Shown: positions 34,829-44,845, counted from the first letter of the stretch. The stretch is DNA of 64,000 nt from Marinimicrobium alkaliphilum (GCF_003259155.1 NZ_QGMQ01000003.1:1-64000); one strand, 5' to 3'. The notes: generated by a model not told the origin, from the sequence alone. Program-made: numbers and translations.

Positions 34829-36325
34829 TCAGGGGGTCAGTCGGTAATCAAAGCGGGCCAAGTACTCGGCTTCACTCTCCAAATCGGCCAAGGTCAACGG
34901 GTTGGACTCCAACCACGCCGAAGGCAGGTTGAGCGCCAGCAACTCCTCCTTGGCGTTCAACCTCAGCGGGGGGCTCTCCGCGCGATTGCCCGCCCGATGA
35001 AAAATAACCGCCAAGCGCAGCAGGATCGCCAGGCGCGCCAGCTCTTCATTGCCCTGCGGGAATTTTTTCGGGGGGAAGCGCTTGCGATGCGCCAACACCA
35101 GGGCCGCCAGTTGCGCTTGCTCCAGGCGCGAGCAGCCGGCAAGGTCGACATTTTCAATGATGTAGGCACTGTGCTTATGGTAATCGGCATGAGCGATGTC
35201 CAGCCCCACGGTGTGCAACCGGGCCGCCCAGGAGAGCAATTTGCCGGACTCCACCGGGTCCAGGCCCCAGGGTTCACTGACCTGTTCGAGCATGACCAGG
35301 GCCGTACGCTCGACCTGGGCGGCTTTGTCCAGATCCACATGAAATCGCCGCGCCAAGGCGTCAACGCTGCCCTGGCGAATATCGCGGTTTTCCAGCCGTC
35401 CTTTGAGGTCATAAAGCAACCCCTCGCGCAGCGCCCAATCCGCCGCTTGCATCTGCTCGATGCCGAGGCTCTCGAACAGGGCCGCCAGCACCAACACCCC
35501 GCCCAGGAACACAGGCTCCCGATCACTGGAAAGCCCTTTCAGACTGAGCTCAACCTCGCCGCTGTCGCGGTAGGCCTTGATGATCTGCTCCAGTCCTTCG
35601 GCGCGAATGGTGCCATCACTCCAGCCATTGGCCTCGCAAACCCGGGCAACCGCTTTAATGGTGCCCGAAGCCCCCAACACTTCGTCCCAGCCCTCATGGG
35701 TAAACCGTCTGGCAACCGGTGCAACCTCCAGCAAACAGCGGGTCCGTGCCTTTTTCAGCAGTTTGTCCGTCACCTTGCCTTGGGCAAAGAAGGTCTTGCT
35801 CAGCGCCACACAACCCATGCTCAGGCTTTCTTTCAGGGTTGCGTCCAGACCGGTGCCAACAATCACCTCGGTGCTACCGCCGCCGATATCCACCACCAGG
35901 CGACGACCTTCACCCGGTGCCACACATTGACCGACCCCCAGGTACACGAGACGCGCCTCTTCCTCACCGGAGATGATTTCCACCGGATGCCCGAGGCACG
36001 CTTCGGCCTCGGCCAAAAAACCACTGGCATCGTCGACGCTGCGCAGCGTTTTCGTACCCACGCAACGCACGTGGCGCGAGGGGTAGGCGCGCAAGCGCTC
36101 GCCAAACCGCTCCAGGCAAGCCAGCGCCCGTGCGCGCGCCTCGTCATCGAGCTTGCCATCCTCCGTCAACCCCCAGCCGAGACGTACCGGCTCGCGCAAC
36201 CGGTCAAGCATGACCAGCTGCTCATCGTCCCAGCGGGCGACAATCAAATGAAAGCTGTTGGAACCGAGATCAATGGCGGCGATATGCTCGGCGCGCGAGG
36301 AAAACAGGCGGGAGAGTGAAAACAT
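34829..36325 (-). CDS. ppx: exopolyphosphatase, Ppx/GppA family
   Basis: A 498-residue enzyme that removes terminal phosphates from polyphosphate, or the related pppGpp phosphatase. The actin-like fold opens with AAIDLGSNSFHLIVAR, has the phosphate loop VDIGGGSTEVIVG, and ends in an HD-like helical domain (LHTVGLDIAHADYHKHSAYIIENVDLAGC). Length matches E. coli Ppx rather than the shorter GppA-only forms. It is separate from ppk1 and points toward it from the other side of the PEP-CTERM gene. Because Ppx and GppA overlap in sequence, the exact substrate preference is uncertain. Confidence 0.92.
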   Translation of the reverse strand: MFSLSRLFSSRAEHIAAIDLGSNSFHLIVARWDDEQLVMLDRLREPVRLGWGLTEDGKLDDEARARALACLERFGERLRAYPSRHVRCVGTKTLRSVDDASGFLAEAEACLGHPVEIISGEEEARLVYLGVGQCVAPGEGRRLVVDIGGGSTEVIVGTGLDATLKESLSMGCVALSKTFFAQGKVTDKLLKKARTRCLLEVAPVARRFTHEGWDEVLGASGTIKAVARVCEANGWSDGTIRAEGLEQIIKAYRDSGEVELSLKGLSSDREPVFLGGVLVLAALFESLGIEQMQAADWALREGLLYDLKGRLENRDIRQGSVDALARRFHVDLDKAAQVERTALVMLEQVSEPWGLDPVESGKLLSWAARLHTVGLDIAHADYHKHSAYIIENVDLAGCSRLEQAQLAALVLAHRKRFPPKKFPQGNEELARLAILLRLAVIFHRAGNRAESPPLRLNAKEELLALNLPSAWLESNPLTLADLESEAEYLARFDYRLTP

Positions 36326-36350
36326 AAATGCTGACGCTCACGGAAGACCC

Positions 36351-36380
36351 AAAAAAATACCCGGCGCGGGGCCGGGTATT
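36351..36380 (-). terminator. terminator after secB
   Basis: On the minus strand a perfect 10-bp stem (AATACCCGGC with GCCGGGTATT) is followed by a T run. It closes the yibN-grxC-secB unit just before ppx. Confidence 0.9.
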
Positions 36381-36385
36381 GCGTG

Positions 36386-36907
36386 TTACTGAACGTTGCT
36401 GCCTTCGGGCTGGCCCGACTCGGCCTTCTTCTTGGCCTGACTCACCGCTTGGGCAAACACCGCATCAAAGTTGATCGGCGGCAACATCAGCGGCGGGAAA
36501 GTGCCGCGCATCAGCGTCGAGTCGATCACTTCGCGAACGTAGGGAAACAGGATTTGAGCGCAAGTGGTATTGAGCACCTGGTTGAGCTGCATACCCTCGA
36601 AACCCTGAACGTGGAACAGGCCCGCCTGTTTGACTTCCACCAGAAACACGGTGCGACCTTCGCTTTTGGCGGTCACGGTCAACAACAGAACCACTTCGTG
36701 CGTGGTCTCGTCGATGCGGGTGATCTGGGTGTTCAGCTCCTGCTCAACGCCGGGCTGGCTGCTCTGACGAAATGCCTCGACACCCATGGGGGCCTCGAAG
36801 GACAGGTCTTTCAGGTAAACGCGCTGAACTTTAAACTGCGTACCCGGTTGCTGGGGCTGCTGGCCTGCGGCAGCCGGGCCCTGGCCGTTGTTTTCTTGCT
36901 CTGACAT
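36386..36907 (-). CDS. secB: protein-export chaperone SecB
   Basis: A 173-residue cytosolic chaperone that keeps precursors unfolded and hands them to SecA. Core segments are FKVQRVYLKDLSFEAPMG, VLLLTVTAKSEGRTVFLVEVKQAGLFHVQGF, LNTTCAQILFPYVREVI and GTFPPLMLPPINFDAVFAQ. The first 22 residues are a Gln/Pro/Ala-rich tail longer than in E. coli. It is the last gene of yibN-grxC-secB, the same order as in E. coli. gpsA, which follows secB there, is absent; the next gene is ppx. Confidence 0.98.
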   Translation of the reverse strand: MSEQENNGQGPAAAGQQPQQPGTQFKVQRVYLKDLSFEAPMGVEAFRQSSQPGVEQELNTQITRIDETTHEVVLLLTVTAKSEGRTVFLVEVKQAGLFHVQGFEGMQLNQVLNTTCAQILFPYVREVIDSTLMRGTFPPLMLPPINFDAVFAQAVSQAKKKAESGQPEGSNVQ

Positions 36908-36955
36908 AAGAGTTTCTCTGTTGATGATGAATAATTAGGGTTCAGGGGTCGCTTT

Positions 36956-37210
36956 TCAGGTGCCCAGCAAAGACGCCAGTTTACCGCTACGGTCGAGCGC
37001 CCACAGTTCGGAAAAGCCGCCAACATGCGTATCACCCACCCAGATCTGGGGCACCGTACGCTGACCGCTCTTCTGTGCCAGTTCCTGGCGCAGACGGGTG
37101 TTGCCGTCCACCGGAATTTCATCGAACGCTACGCCTTTGGTGTTCAGCAACTGCTTGGCATTGATGCAGAACGGGCAGGTCGCCGTGGTATAAATCACTA
37201 CCGGTGCCAT
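36956..37210 (-). CDS. grxC: glutaredoxin 3
   Basis: An 84-residue dithiol glutaredoxin, a glutathione-dependent disulfide reductase. The active site is Cys-Pro-Phe-Cys in YTTATCPFCINAKQLL (Cys-Pro-Tyr-Cys in E. coli). The cis-proline segment RTVPQIWVGDTHVGGFSEL is intact. I chose the ATG at 37208-37210 because it gives the normal length; the frame opens 13 codons earlier. It starts 2 bases after the yibN-like stop and 48 bases before secB, so all three share a transcript. Confidence 0.97.
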   Translation of the reverse strand: MAPVVIYTTATCPFCINAKQLLNTKGVAFDEIPVDGNTRLRQELAQKSGQRTVPQIWVGDTHVGGFSELWALDRSGKLASLLGT

Positions 37211-37212
37211 AA

Positions 37213-37623
37213 CTACGCCTTGACCAGGGGCAGATTCTGGGAACGCCACTCGGCGACTCCCCCCGCCAAGCGGCGCACGTCGAAGCCGTTCGAGCCCAGC
37301 ATCCGACCGACGCTGCCTGCGTGCTGGCCGAGTTTGTCGGCGATGACAATAGTCCTGGTCTTATACTGCTCCAGCTGCGCGAGCTGATCTTTGACTTTGC
37401 TGTGAGGAATATGAATAGCGCCGGAGATATGGCCAGCATTGAAATCCGCCGCATCGCGCACATCCAGCAACACCGCCTGCTCCTTGTTCAGCAGCTGGGT
37501 AACTTCGTGGGCCGATACCGGGCGCCCATTCTTGATCCGCTCACGCATCGCGTACACGTAAATCAGAACCAATAGCCCACTGACTAACAACCACTGTTCA
37601 CTGATAAAGACAAAAAAATCCAC
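37213..37623 (-). CDS. yibN: membrane-anchored rhodanese-like protein, YibN type
   Basis: A 136-residue inner-membrane protein with one N-terminal helix (WLLVSGLLVLIYVYAM) and a cytoplasmic rhodanese-like domain (VLLDVRDAADFNAGHISGAIHIPHSKVKDQL). The loop that normally holds the catalytic cysteine reads IVIADKLGQHAGSVGRML; there is no Cys in it or anywhere in the protein, so sulfur transfer is unlikely. The C-terminal RLAGGVAEWRSQNLPLV is typical of YibN. The order yibN-grxC-secB, divergent from gpmM, is as in E. coli. A role in membrane or secretion quality control is plausible but not shown here. Confidence 0.9.
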   Translation of the reverse strand: MDFFVFISEQWLLVSGLLVLIYVYAMRERIKNGRPVSAHEVTQLLNKEQAVLLDVRDAADFNAGHISGAIHIPHSKVKDQLAQLEQYKTRTIVIADKLGQHAGSVGRMLGSNGFDVRRLAGGVAEWRSQNLPLVKA

Positions 37624-37856
37624 AGTCGCGCGCTTCCTGTTTCGATGAAAGGCCCTTCCGGCCGGGGATTTTACCCCCGGTCCACCGTCAGGGGCCAGAA
37701 AAGGGCGCTAGTATACACCATCATCCCCGATTTTCTCAGCCCCAGGCCCCGTACAACGTGGAGTTACGCGCGCCAAACGGGTAGAATGAGGCTATCCTCA
37801 CGGTGCCAGATCCCTGCACCACTCCCCTTTAACGCAACCACGAGTGACAAACGAGT

Positions 37857-39407
37857 ATGACTGCGACCAAAAAACCGACTGTTTTGTTGATCCTCGACGG
37901 CTTTGGCCACTCCGACAGCACTGAACACAACGCCATTTACAGTGCCAATACGCCGGTGTGGGACAAACTCTGGAGCAACAACCCCAAAAGTCTGATTGAA
38001 ACCTCAGGCATGGCTGTGGGCTTGCCCGAAGGCCAGATGGGTAACAGTGAAGTGGGCCACACCACCATCGGGGCCGGTCGTATCGTTTATCAGAACTTCA
38101 CCCGGATCAACAAAGCCATCGAAGACGGCACCTTTGATGAGAACCCGGCTTACACAGCGGCCGTAGACAAGGCGGTGAAAGCCGACAAAGCGGTTCACAT
38201 CATTGGGCTGTTATCTGAAGGTGGCGTGCACAGCCATCAGGAACACATTTTCGCCATGATTCGCCTGGCGGCCAAGCGTGGCGCCAAACAGGTGTACCTG
38301 CACGCCTTTCTGGACGGCCGCGACACGGCGCCACGCGCTGCGGAGGAGTCCCTTAAGAAGGCCCAGGCAGTGTTCGAAGAGACCGGTGCAGGCCGCGTGG
38401 CCTCTATCATTGGCCGCTATTTCGTCATGGATCGTGACAACCGTTGGGATCGGGTCAAGACCGCCTACGACCTTATGGTGACCGGCGACGCCGAGTACGA
38501 TGCTGAAGACGCCGTTGCCGGCCTGAAGGCGGCCTACGAACGCGACGAGAATGACGAATTCGTTACCGCCACTGTCATTGTCGGCGAGGGCGAAGAAGCC
38601 GCGACCATCAACGATGGCGACGCCGTTGTGTTCATGAATTTCCGGCCAGACCGGGCGCGCCAGATCACTCGGGCCCTTATCGAACCGGATTTTGACGGCT
38701 TCGAGCGTAGCATCGTGCCGCAATTGGCCGACTTCGTGATGACCACCGAGTACGCCGCCGACATCAAAGCCAGTTGCGCCTTCCCGCCGGAAAGCCTGAA
38801 AAACTCCCTCGGCGAATACCTGGCGGAGCTGGGCAAAACCCAGCTGCGCATCGCCGAAACCGAGAAATATGCCCACGTGACCTTCTTCTTTAATGGCGGC
38901 AGCGAAAAGGCCTACCCCGGCGAGGACCGCATCCTGGTGCCGTCTCCGGACGTTGCTACCTACGACCTCAAACCCGAGATGAGCGCGCCGGAAGTCACTG
39001 AGAAGTTGGTTGAAGCCATTGAATCCGGAAAGTACGACGCCATCATCTGCAACTATGCCAACGGCGACATGGTCGGCCACTCGGGCATTTTTGAAGCCGC
39101 CGTCAAAGCCGTGGAAGCGGTCGACGAAGCGGTCGGCAAAGTGGTTGCCGCCGCCGAGAAAGTTGGCGGCGAGGTACTGATCACCGCTGACCACGGTAAC
39201 GTTGAAGAAATGTACGACGCCGAAAGCGGCCAAGTCAGCACCCAACACTCGACCCTGCCGGTACCTCTGGTGTTCTGCAGCAGCCGCAAAGGCAAGATCG
39301 CTGACGGCGGCTCACTGGCCGATCTGGCGCCGACCATGCTCAAGCTGATGGACATACCCCAGCCCAAAGAGATGACCGGACGCAACCTGATCGAGCTGGA
39401 AGACTGA
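37857..39407 (+). CDS. gpmM: 2,3-bisphosphoglycerate-independent phosphoglycerate mutase
   Basis: A 516-residue Mn-dependent glycolytic enzyme that interconverts 3- and 2-phosphoglycerate through a phosphoserine. The N-terminal metal motif VLLILDGFG, the catalytic serine in [29 protein letters not shown], the substrate-binding [14 protein letters not shown] and the C-terminal metal site [14 protein letters not shown] and [12 protein letters not shown] are all present. It heads a plus-strand run with envC, ctpA and yibQ at short gaps, the conserved gpmM-envC-yibQ order with ctpA inserted. Confidence 0.98.
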   Translation: MTATKKPTVLLILDGFGHSDSTEHNAIYSANTPVWDKLWSNNPKSLIETSGMAVGLPEGQMGNSEVGHTTIGAGRIVYQNFTRINKAIEDGTFDENPAYTAAVDKAVKADKAVHIIGLLSEGGVHSHQEHIFAMIRLAAKRGAKQVYLHAFLDGRDTAPRAAEESLKKAQAVFEETGAGRVASIIGRYFVMDRDNRWDRVKTAYDLMVTGDAEYDAEDAVAGLKAAYERDENDEFVTATVIVGEGEEAATINDGDAVVFMNFRPDRARQITRALIEPDFDGFERSIVPQLADFVMTTEYAADIKASCAFPPESLKNSLGEYLAELGKTQLRIAETEKYAHVTFFFNGGSEKAYPGEDRILVPSPDVATYDLKPEMSAPEVTEKLVEAIESGKYDAIICNYANGDMVGHSGIFEAAVKAVEAVDEAVGKVVAAAEKVGGEVLITADHGNVEEMYDAESGQVSTQHSTLPVPLVFCSSRKGKIADGGSLADLAPTMLKLMDIPQPKEMTGRNLIELED

Positions 39408-39421
39408 GCGGAAGCCACCCC

Positions 39422-40597
39422 ATGAAGCTGCCATCGCTCCGCCTGCGCCAGCGACTGACCCGGCTCTCAACCGGCGCAGCGCTGGCAACCGCCCTGGCAC
39501 TGACTGCTCCCACACTCAGTGCCAACGAAGACTACGACGCGCAAATGCGCGAGCTTCAACGCAACATCGACAGCTTGCAGCGGGAGTTGCGCCGGGTGCG
39601 CGACAGCCGCAGCGACCTGGAAAGCGAGTTGGAGCGCTCGGAGTCGGAGATTGGCGAGCTGCTGCAGCGGATTGAGCGGATCGAGCGTGAAATTCGCTCC
39701 CAGGAAGACGACCTGCAAGGCTTGCGGCGCGAACGCGAACAACTGAGACAGGCGCGCGCAACGCAACAGACGCAGGTCGCGGAACAGGTTCGGGCGGCCT
39801 ATCAACTCGGCCAACAGAGTCAGCTCAAGCTCCTACTTAACCAGGAGTCGCCCGAGCGCATCAGTCGCCTGCTGCGCTACCACGATTATTTTCTCGCCGC
39901 CCGGGCGGAAAAAATCAGTGCCTACCTGGCGACAATCGATGAGCTGGACGCACTCGAACCCCGTATCGAGCGTCAAACCCGGCAGTTGGTGGCCAGCCGG
40001 GGGCAACTCGAACAGCGCCACGGCGAGTTGCGTGCCAGCCAGCAGCAACGCCAGCAGACCATCGCGCGCCTGAATCAAAGCATTACCAGTAAGGATGACG
40101 AGCTGGGGCAAATGCGAGGCAACCGCGAGCGCCTGCAAGCACTGATGGACGAGGTGGCTCGCACCATCACTGACATTCCACTTCCCGGTGACGGTGCGGC
40201 CTTCACCAGCCGGCGCGGACAACTGCCCTGGCCCACCGAGGGTGAGGTCGCGCACCGCTACGGCAGCGCCCGGGTAGGCGACCAACTGCAGTGGAACGGG
40301 GTTTTTATCAATGCGCCCGAAGGCGAAGCAGTGCGCGCAGTACATCACGGGCGCGTGGTGTTTTCAGACTATTTTCGCGGTCATGGCCTGCTGGTGATTC
40401 TTGATCACGGCGAAGGCTATATGAGCCTCTACGCTCACAATCAGAGCCTGATGCGCGAAACCGGCGACTGGGTGAATGCCGGAGAGCCAGTCGCGCGCGT
40501 CGGCAACTCCGGCGGCCAGGCTCGCACCGGTCTGTACTTTGAAATCCGGCATCGGGGCCAGCCGACCAACCCGGCCCCCTGGCTCGCCAGAGCCTGA
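39422..40597 (+). CDS. envC: EnvC-type murein hydrolase activator
   Basis: A 391-residue periplasmic protein: signal peptide, a long Arg/Glu/Gln coiled coil (residues 37-250), and a C-terminal LytM/M23-like domain. Metal ligands of active M23 peptidases are missing; the HxxxD site reads LQWNGVFINAPEG and the last HxH site reads LYFEIRHRG. This is the degenerate form found in EnvC, which does not cut peptidoglycan itself but activates amidases AmiA and AmiB at the septum via FtsEX. It starts 14 bases after gpmM and is followed by ctpA. Confidence 0.94.
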   Translation: MKLPSLRLRQRLTRLSTGAALATALALTAPTLSANEDYDAQMRELQRNIDSLQRELRRVRDSRSDLESELERSESEIGELLQRIERIEREIRSQEDDLQGLRREREQLRQARATQQTQVAEQVRAAYQLGQQSQLKLLLNQESPERISRLLRYHDYFLAARAEKISAYLATIDELDALEPRIERQTRQLVASRGQLEQRHGELRASQQQRQQTIARLNQSITSKDDELGQMRGNRERLQALMDEVARTITDIPLPGDGAAFTSRRGQLPWPTEGEVAHRYGSARVGDQLQWNGVFINAPEGEAVRAVHHGRVVFSDYFRGHGLLVILDHGEGYMSLYAHNQSLMRETGDWVNAGEPVARVGNSGGQARTGLYFEIRHRGQPTNPAPWLARA

Positions 40598-40661
40598 TAA
40601 AAACCATAAACTGGCACCATTAGATTGCTGTCACAGCGCCCCTGGCGCAGGAGAACCCTTG

Positions 40662-41996
40662 ATGTTGTACGCACCGATCAAATCCACCTTGGCGATTCTG
40701 GCACTGGCGCTCGTGCCGCTCGGCAGCGCCGCCGAGGATGCCGATAAGGGCCTACTCCCCCTGGAAGACCTGCGCATGTTCACTCGGGTGTTTGAGCATA
40801 TCCGCACCGGGTATGTCGAAGACATCACCGACTCACAACTGCTTGAATATGCAATCCGGGGCATGATTGCCGAGCTCGACCCCCACTCCTCCTATTTGGA
40901 TCAGAGCGCCTTTGAGGACCTTCAGGTCAACACCACCGGCGAGTTTGGCGGCCTGGGCATCGAAGTGGGCATGGAAGACGGCTTCGTCAGGGTGATCGCC
41001 CCCATGGACGGTACACCTGCCCAGAAAGCGGGCATCGAGCCCGGCGACCTGATCATTCGCCTGGATGACGAGTCGGTCAAGGGCATGTCCCTGAACGACG
41101 CCATCCAGACCATGCGCGGCCCCAGAGGCAGTGAAATTACCCTGACCATCGTCCGCGAGGGGATCGAGCAGCCTTTTGAAGTGGTCATCGAACGCGACAT
41201 CATCAAAGTGCAGAGTGTCCGTACCCGGATCATGGAGGACGACTATCTGTACTTGCGTATCGCCCAGTTCCAGGTCCATACCGCGGTCGATACGGTTGAG
41301 GCAGTGACCCGGCACCTGCGCGAGCACCCCGAGACCAAAGGCCTGATTCTCGACCTGCGCAACAATCCCGGCGGCGTACTCCAAGGGTCGGTGGACATCG
41401 TTGATGCCTTTCTCGATGAGGGACTGGTGGTCTACACCGAAGGCCGACTGGAAAACAGCGACATCCGCTATCACGCTGGACCCGGTGATATTGCCAACGG
41501 GCTGCCGATGGTTGTCCTGATCAATGACGGCTCGGCGTCCGCCTCAGAGATTGTCGCTGGCGCCCTGCAAGATCACAACCGGGCGGTTATCATGGGTACC
41601 CGCAGCTTCGGCAAAGGCTCGGTACAAACTGTTGTACCGATCAGCGAAGACCGGGCGATCAAGCTCACCACCGCCCGCTACTTCACCCCGGGCGGGCGCT
41701 CCATTCAAGCCCAGGGTATCGCCCCCGATGTCCAGGTTGAGCGCGCCCGGGTCACCCGCCTGCAGCGCGAAGGCCGCAGCGAAGCCGATCTGAGTGGCCA
41801 CCTGCGCGCCACCGAAGACGGCCCCGAAAGCACCCGCCGCCAGCGCGAGCGCGACGCCGAGCGCGGTGAGCTGGTCAGTCAGGACAATCAGTTGCACGAG
41901 GCACTCAATTTGCTCAAAGGCCTGAACATCTTCCAGCAACAGCAGGCCCGCCTGGCCGAGCGCCAGCGCGAACAGCGCGAGTCCAGCGCCGACTGA
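40662..41996 (+). CDS. ctpA: S41 C-terminal processing peptidase
   Basis: A 444-residue periplasmic serine protease with a signal peptide (STLAILALALVPLGSAA), a PDZ domain (VIAPMDGTPAQKAGIEPGDLIIRLDDESVKGMSLNDAIQTM) and an S41 core. The Ser/Lys dyad lies in INDGSASASEIVAGALQDH and GTRSFGKGSVQTV. The tail is a Gln/Arg/Glu-rich coiled coil. Start at the ATG 40662, behind AGGAG; the frame opens far upstream inside envC. Members of this class trim peptidoglycan hydrolases with the help of adaptor lipoproteins, which fits its place after the amidase activator envC. Confidence 0.95.
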   Translation: MLYAPIKSTLAILALALVPLGSAAEDADKGLLPLEDLRMFTRVFEHIRTGYVEDITDSQLLEYAIRGMIAELDPHSSYLDQSAFEDLQVNTTGEFGGLGIEVGMEDGFVRVIAPMDGTPAQKAGIEPGDLIIRLDDESVKGMSLNDAIQTMRGPRGSEITLTIVREGIEQPFEVVIERDIIKVQSVRTRIMEDDYLYLRIAQFQVHTAVDTVEAVTRHLREHPETKGLILDLRNNPGGVLQGSVDIVDAFLDEGLVVYTEGRLENSDIRYHAGPGDIANGLPMVVLINDGSASASEIVAGALQDHNRAVIMGTRSFGKGSVQTVVPISEDRAIKLTTARYFTPGGRSIQAQGIAPDVQVERARVTRLQREGRSEADLSGHLRATEDGPESTRRQRERDAERGELVSQDNQLHEALNLLKGLNIFQQQQARLAERQREQRESSAD

Positions 41997-42000
41997 TTCC

Positions 42001-42855
42001 ATGTTGCGCGCCTCGTTACTGCTCCTGGCCCTGCTCACGGCGGCGACCGCCTCGGCACAGGCCCAGGGCGGCCGGCTGTCGATTATCATAGACGACGTCG
42101 GTTACAGCGCGGCCAACGGCGAACGCACCCTGCAATTGCCCGAGGCGGTCACGCTGGCAGTCCTGCCCCACACACCACACGGTGCCCGCCTGGCCCGAGC
42201 CGCCCACGCCCGCGGCCAGGAAGTGATGCTGCACATCCCCATGAGCAACAACCTGAACCTGCCTCTGGACGCCGGAGGACTGGATCAGGATATGGACTAC
42301 GCCACCTTTATGGTCGCCCTGCGCGAGGGGCTGGCGAGCATCCCCCACGTTGTCGGGGTCAACAACCACATGGGCAGCCGCCTGACCGAAGAGGCCACCC
42401 CGATGGGCTGGCTGATGACCGAGCTGTTCGAACGCAACCTCTACTTTATCGACAGCCGCACCAGTGCCCGCAGCCAGGCTCAGGACCAAGCCCACCGCTA
42501 TGGGGTGCCTCACAACCGGCGGGACGTCTTCCTCGACAACATACGCGACCCCGAGTTGATTGCCGTGCAGTTGGAACTGGCGTTCAAGCTTGCCGAGCAC
42601 CGGGGCAGCGCCATTGCCATTGGCCACCCCTACCCGGAAACCCTGGCGGTGCTGGAAACCCTCGATGAGTGGCTGACCCACTATGATGTTGAGCTGGTGC
42701 CTGCATCTGCGCTGCTCAAAACCGCAAAAAATGGCTCGGGCCAGTGCCTGGCACCACCACAAACCCTCTGGCACCAGCCTCAAAGGCCACAAAAAGTGCC
42801 AACTGTGTCACAAAATACACTTTTGATCTCCACAGAACGCTGGCTACTTCCTTGA
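42001..42855 (+). CDS. yibQ: divergent polysaccharide deacetylase family protein (YibQ)
   Basis: A 284-residue exported protein with a signal peptide (LLLLALLTAATASAQAQ) and a divergent polysaccharide deacetylase domain (DUF610): LSIIIDDVGYSAANGERTLQLP, VMLHIPMSNN, VVGVNNHMGSRLTEE, YFIDSRTSARS, VFLDN and AIAIGHPYPETLAVL. Asp and His positions suited to a metal site are visible. It starts 4 bases after ctpA and ends the gpmM run. A role in cell-wall or amidase control is inferred from conserved neighbours; its substrate is unknown. Confidence 0.93.
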   Translation: MLRASLLLLALLTAATASAQAQGGRLSIIIDDVGYSAANGERTLQLPEAVTLAVLPHTPHGARLARAAHARGQEVMLHIPMSNNLNLPLDAGGLDQDMDYATFMVALREGLASIPHVVGVNNHMGSRLTEEATPMGWLMTELFERNLYFIDSRTSARSQAQDQAHRYGVPHNRRDVFLDNIRDPELIAVQLELAFKLAEHRGSAIAIGHPYPETLAVLETLDEWLTHYDVELVPASALLKTAKNGSGQCLAPPQTLWHQPQRPQKVPTVSQNTLLISTERWLLP

Positions 42856-43026
42856 CAAATAGTAGAATATGGCATGAAAAGAAGTGTCAACAAGACAAAA
42901 ACGATCTATCTGATCGATCTCTATGGTCGTATACTCTACCCTAGAGGTTGGTAAGCACTCGCAGGGACGTTATCAGCCGCGATCAGACTCTCCGTACAGA
43001 GAGCTGAAATACACTTGGAGGAAAGT

Positions 43027-43260
43027 ATGGATATGCAAGTAGACAATCATCGGTCTGGCGAAGGTGGCCACGTTCCGGAACGGAATTCGCGGTTTTTGCA
43101 AAAGTCCGGCTATTGGTATTTTCTGACCCGCGAGGGCCTGGAAATCGGGCCGTTCGACACCCTGAGCGATGCACAGGAAGGTGTGGCAAACTTTATTGAC
43201 TTTATCTGCGGCGCCGAGCCTCAGGTAAAAGCGCTACTCGAGCGCTATCGCGCGGCCTGA
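43027..43260 (+). CDS. DUF6316-like small protein
   Basis: A 77-residue soluble protein. The centre, SRFLQKSGYWYFLTREGLEIGPFDTLSDAQEGVANFIDFI, has the aromatic WYFxTREGxxxGPF pattern that I associate with DUF6316 proteins of pseudomonads and relatives. GGAGGAAAG lies directly before the ATG at 43027, an unusually strong ribosome site, so the TTG twelve bases earlier is not the start. A clear -10 (TATACT, 42930-42935) is upstream. Function unknown. Confidence 0.78.
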   Translation: MDMQVDNHRSGEGGHVPERNSRFLQKSGYWYFLTREGLEIGPFDTLSDAQEGVANFIDFICGAEPQVKALLERYRAA

Positions 43261-43272
43261 CCCAGGCCGCCA

Positions 43273-43295
43273 GGGTGCCCGTCAGCCGGGCACCC
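43273..43295. terminator. hairpin between convergent genes
   Basis: GGGTGCCCG-TCAGC-CGGGCACCC is a perfect 9-bp stem between the DUF6316-like gene and the hisF stop. No T run follows on either strand, so intrinsic termination is uncertain. Confidence 0.5.
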
Positions 43296-43315
43296 GACAT
43301 ATCCAGCGCAACCGC

Positions 43316-44089
43316 CTAGAGGCGGACTTCAATACCTTGGGCCTGCATGAACTGCTTGGCTTCCGGGACAGTGTACTGACGAAAGTGAAAGATACTCGCT
43401 GCGAGCACCGCGTCGGCATGCCCCTCCGTCACCCCATCGGCCAAATGCTGCAAATTGCCCACACCCCCTGAAGCGATCACGGGAATCGACACGGCGTCGC
43501 TAATGGCCCGAGTCAACGCCAGATCAAAGCCGTTTTTGGTCCCGTCGCGATCCATACTGGTAAGCAGGATTTCGCCCGCGCCGTAATCAGCCATGCGCTC
43601 TGCCCAGGCGACGGCGTCAATACCTGTGGGCTTGCGTCCGCCGTGAGTAAAGATCTCCCAGCGCAGAGGCTCGCCTTCGCCACTCACCTGCTTGGCATCA
43701 ATCGCCACCACAATGCACTGGGCCCCGAACCGATCCGACGCCGCTTTGACGAATTCCGGCTCGTGAATGGCCGCCGAGTTAATCCCCACTTTGTCAGCAC
43801 CGGCATTGAGCATCCGTCGAATATCATCGATTTTACGAATACCCCCGCCCACGGTGAGCGGAATGAACACCTCGGCGGCGATCTTCTCAACCGTTTCCAC
43901 CGTAGTATCCCGGCCCTGATGGCTCGCGGTAATATCGAGGAAGGTGATCTCGTCGGCGCCCTCCTGGTTGTAGCGCTTGGCCACTTCCACCGGATCACCG
44001 GCATCGCGGATATCGACAAACTGTACGCCCTTGACCACTCGGCCATTATCGACATCCAGGCAGGGGATGATGCGCTTGGCTAAACCCAT
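43316..44089 (-). CDS. hisF: imidazole glycerol phosphate synthase subunit HisF
   Basis: The 257-residue cyclase subunit that, with ammonia from HisH, converts PRFAR to imidazole glycerol phosphate and AICAR. Both catalytic aspartates are in place: [18 protein letters not shown] near the N-terminus and [16 protein letters not shown] in the second half. The phosphate loops [12 protein letters not shown] and VIASGGVGN are intact. Start at the ATG 44087-44089; the frame opens seven codons earlier. It is last in a hisB-hisH-hisA-hisF unit. Confidence 0.98.
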   Translation of the reverse strand: MGLAKRIIPCLDVDNGRVVKGVQFVDIRDAGDPVEVAKRYNQEGADEITFLDITASHQGRDTTVETVEKIAAEVFIPLTVGGGIRKIDDIRRMLNAGADKVGINSAAIHEPEFVKAASDRFGAQCIVVAIDAKQVSGEGEPLRWEIFTHGGRKPTGIDAVAWAERMADYGAGEILLTSMDRDGTKNGFDLALTRAISDAVSIPVIASGGVGNLQHLADGVTEGHADAVLAASIFHFRQYTVPEAKQFMQAQGIEVRL

Positions 44090-44110
44090 AAACTGTCTCG
44101 CTTTACCCAA

Positions 44111-44845
44111 TTAAGCCTGTTGGTCGCACCAGGCTTGCGCCTCGGCCACGTCCAGCGAACCCTCATAAATGGCACGTCCGGTAATCGCACCGCAAATACC
44201 CTGCTCTGCCTGCGCCGACAGCGCCTTGATATCGTCCATATTGGTGATACCACCGGAGGCGATCACCGGGATACTCGACGCTTGCGCCATCGCAACCGTC
44301 GCCTCGACATTGACGCCCTGCATCATGCCGTCGCGGGCAATGTCGGTGTACACGATCGAACTGACACCGTCCTGTTCAAAGCGTTTGGCCAGCTCGGAGG
44401 CTTTGACTTCCGATACTTCGGCCCAGCCGTCGGTGGCCACCAAGCCGTCTTTGGCATCCAGGCCGACGATGACGTGCCCGGGGAACGCCTTGCACATCTC
44501 GGTGACAAATTTGGGCTCCTTCACGGCCTTGGTGCCGATGATCACATACTGGACACCGGCGTTCAGGTAGTGCTCGATGGTATCGCCACTGCGGATACCA
44601 CCTCCGATCTGAATCGGCAACTCGGGGTACGCCTTGGCAATCGCGGTCACTACCTCGCCGTTCACCGGCTTACCTTCGAAAGCACCGTTCAAGTCCACGA
44701 GGTGCAGGCGCCGACAACCGGCATCCACCCACCGGGTAGCCATGGCCACAGGGTCATCGGAAAACACGGTGGAATCGTCCATAAGGCCCTGACGCAGGCG
44801 CACGCATTGGCCGTCTTTCAAATCAATGGCGGGAATAATCAGCAT
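44111..44845 (-). CDS. hisA: ProFAR isomerase HisA
   Basis: The 244-residue (beta-alpha)8 isomerase of histidine synthesis that opens the ribose ring of ProFAR. The first catalytic Asp is in [16 protein letters not shown] and the second in [16 protein letters not shown]; the phosphate sites read [14 protein letters not shown] and [12 protein letters not shown]. It uses the ATG at 44843-44845; a TTG two codons earlier is less likely. It sits 41 bases after hisH and 21 bases before hisF. Confidence 0.98.
   Translation of the reverse strand: MLIIPAIDLKDGQCVRLRQGLMDDSTVFSDDPVAMATRWVDAGCRRLHLVDLNGAFEGKPVNGEVVTAIAKAYPELPIQIGGGIRSGDTIEHYLNAGVQYVIIGTKAVKEPKFVTEMCKAFPGHVIVGLDAKDGLVATDGWAEVSEVKASELAKRFEQDGVSSIVYTDIARDGMMQGVNVEATVAMAQASSIPVIASGGITNMDDIKALSAQAEQGICGAITGRAIYEGSLDVAEAQAWCDQQA

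Noticed and set aside
34808-36319. A 503-codon frame opposite ppx
   Set aside because: Antisense of a well-conserved Ppx/GppA protein; no start context.
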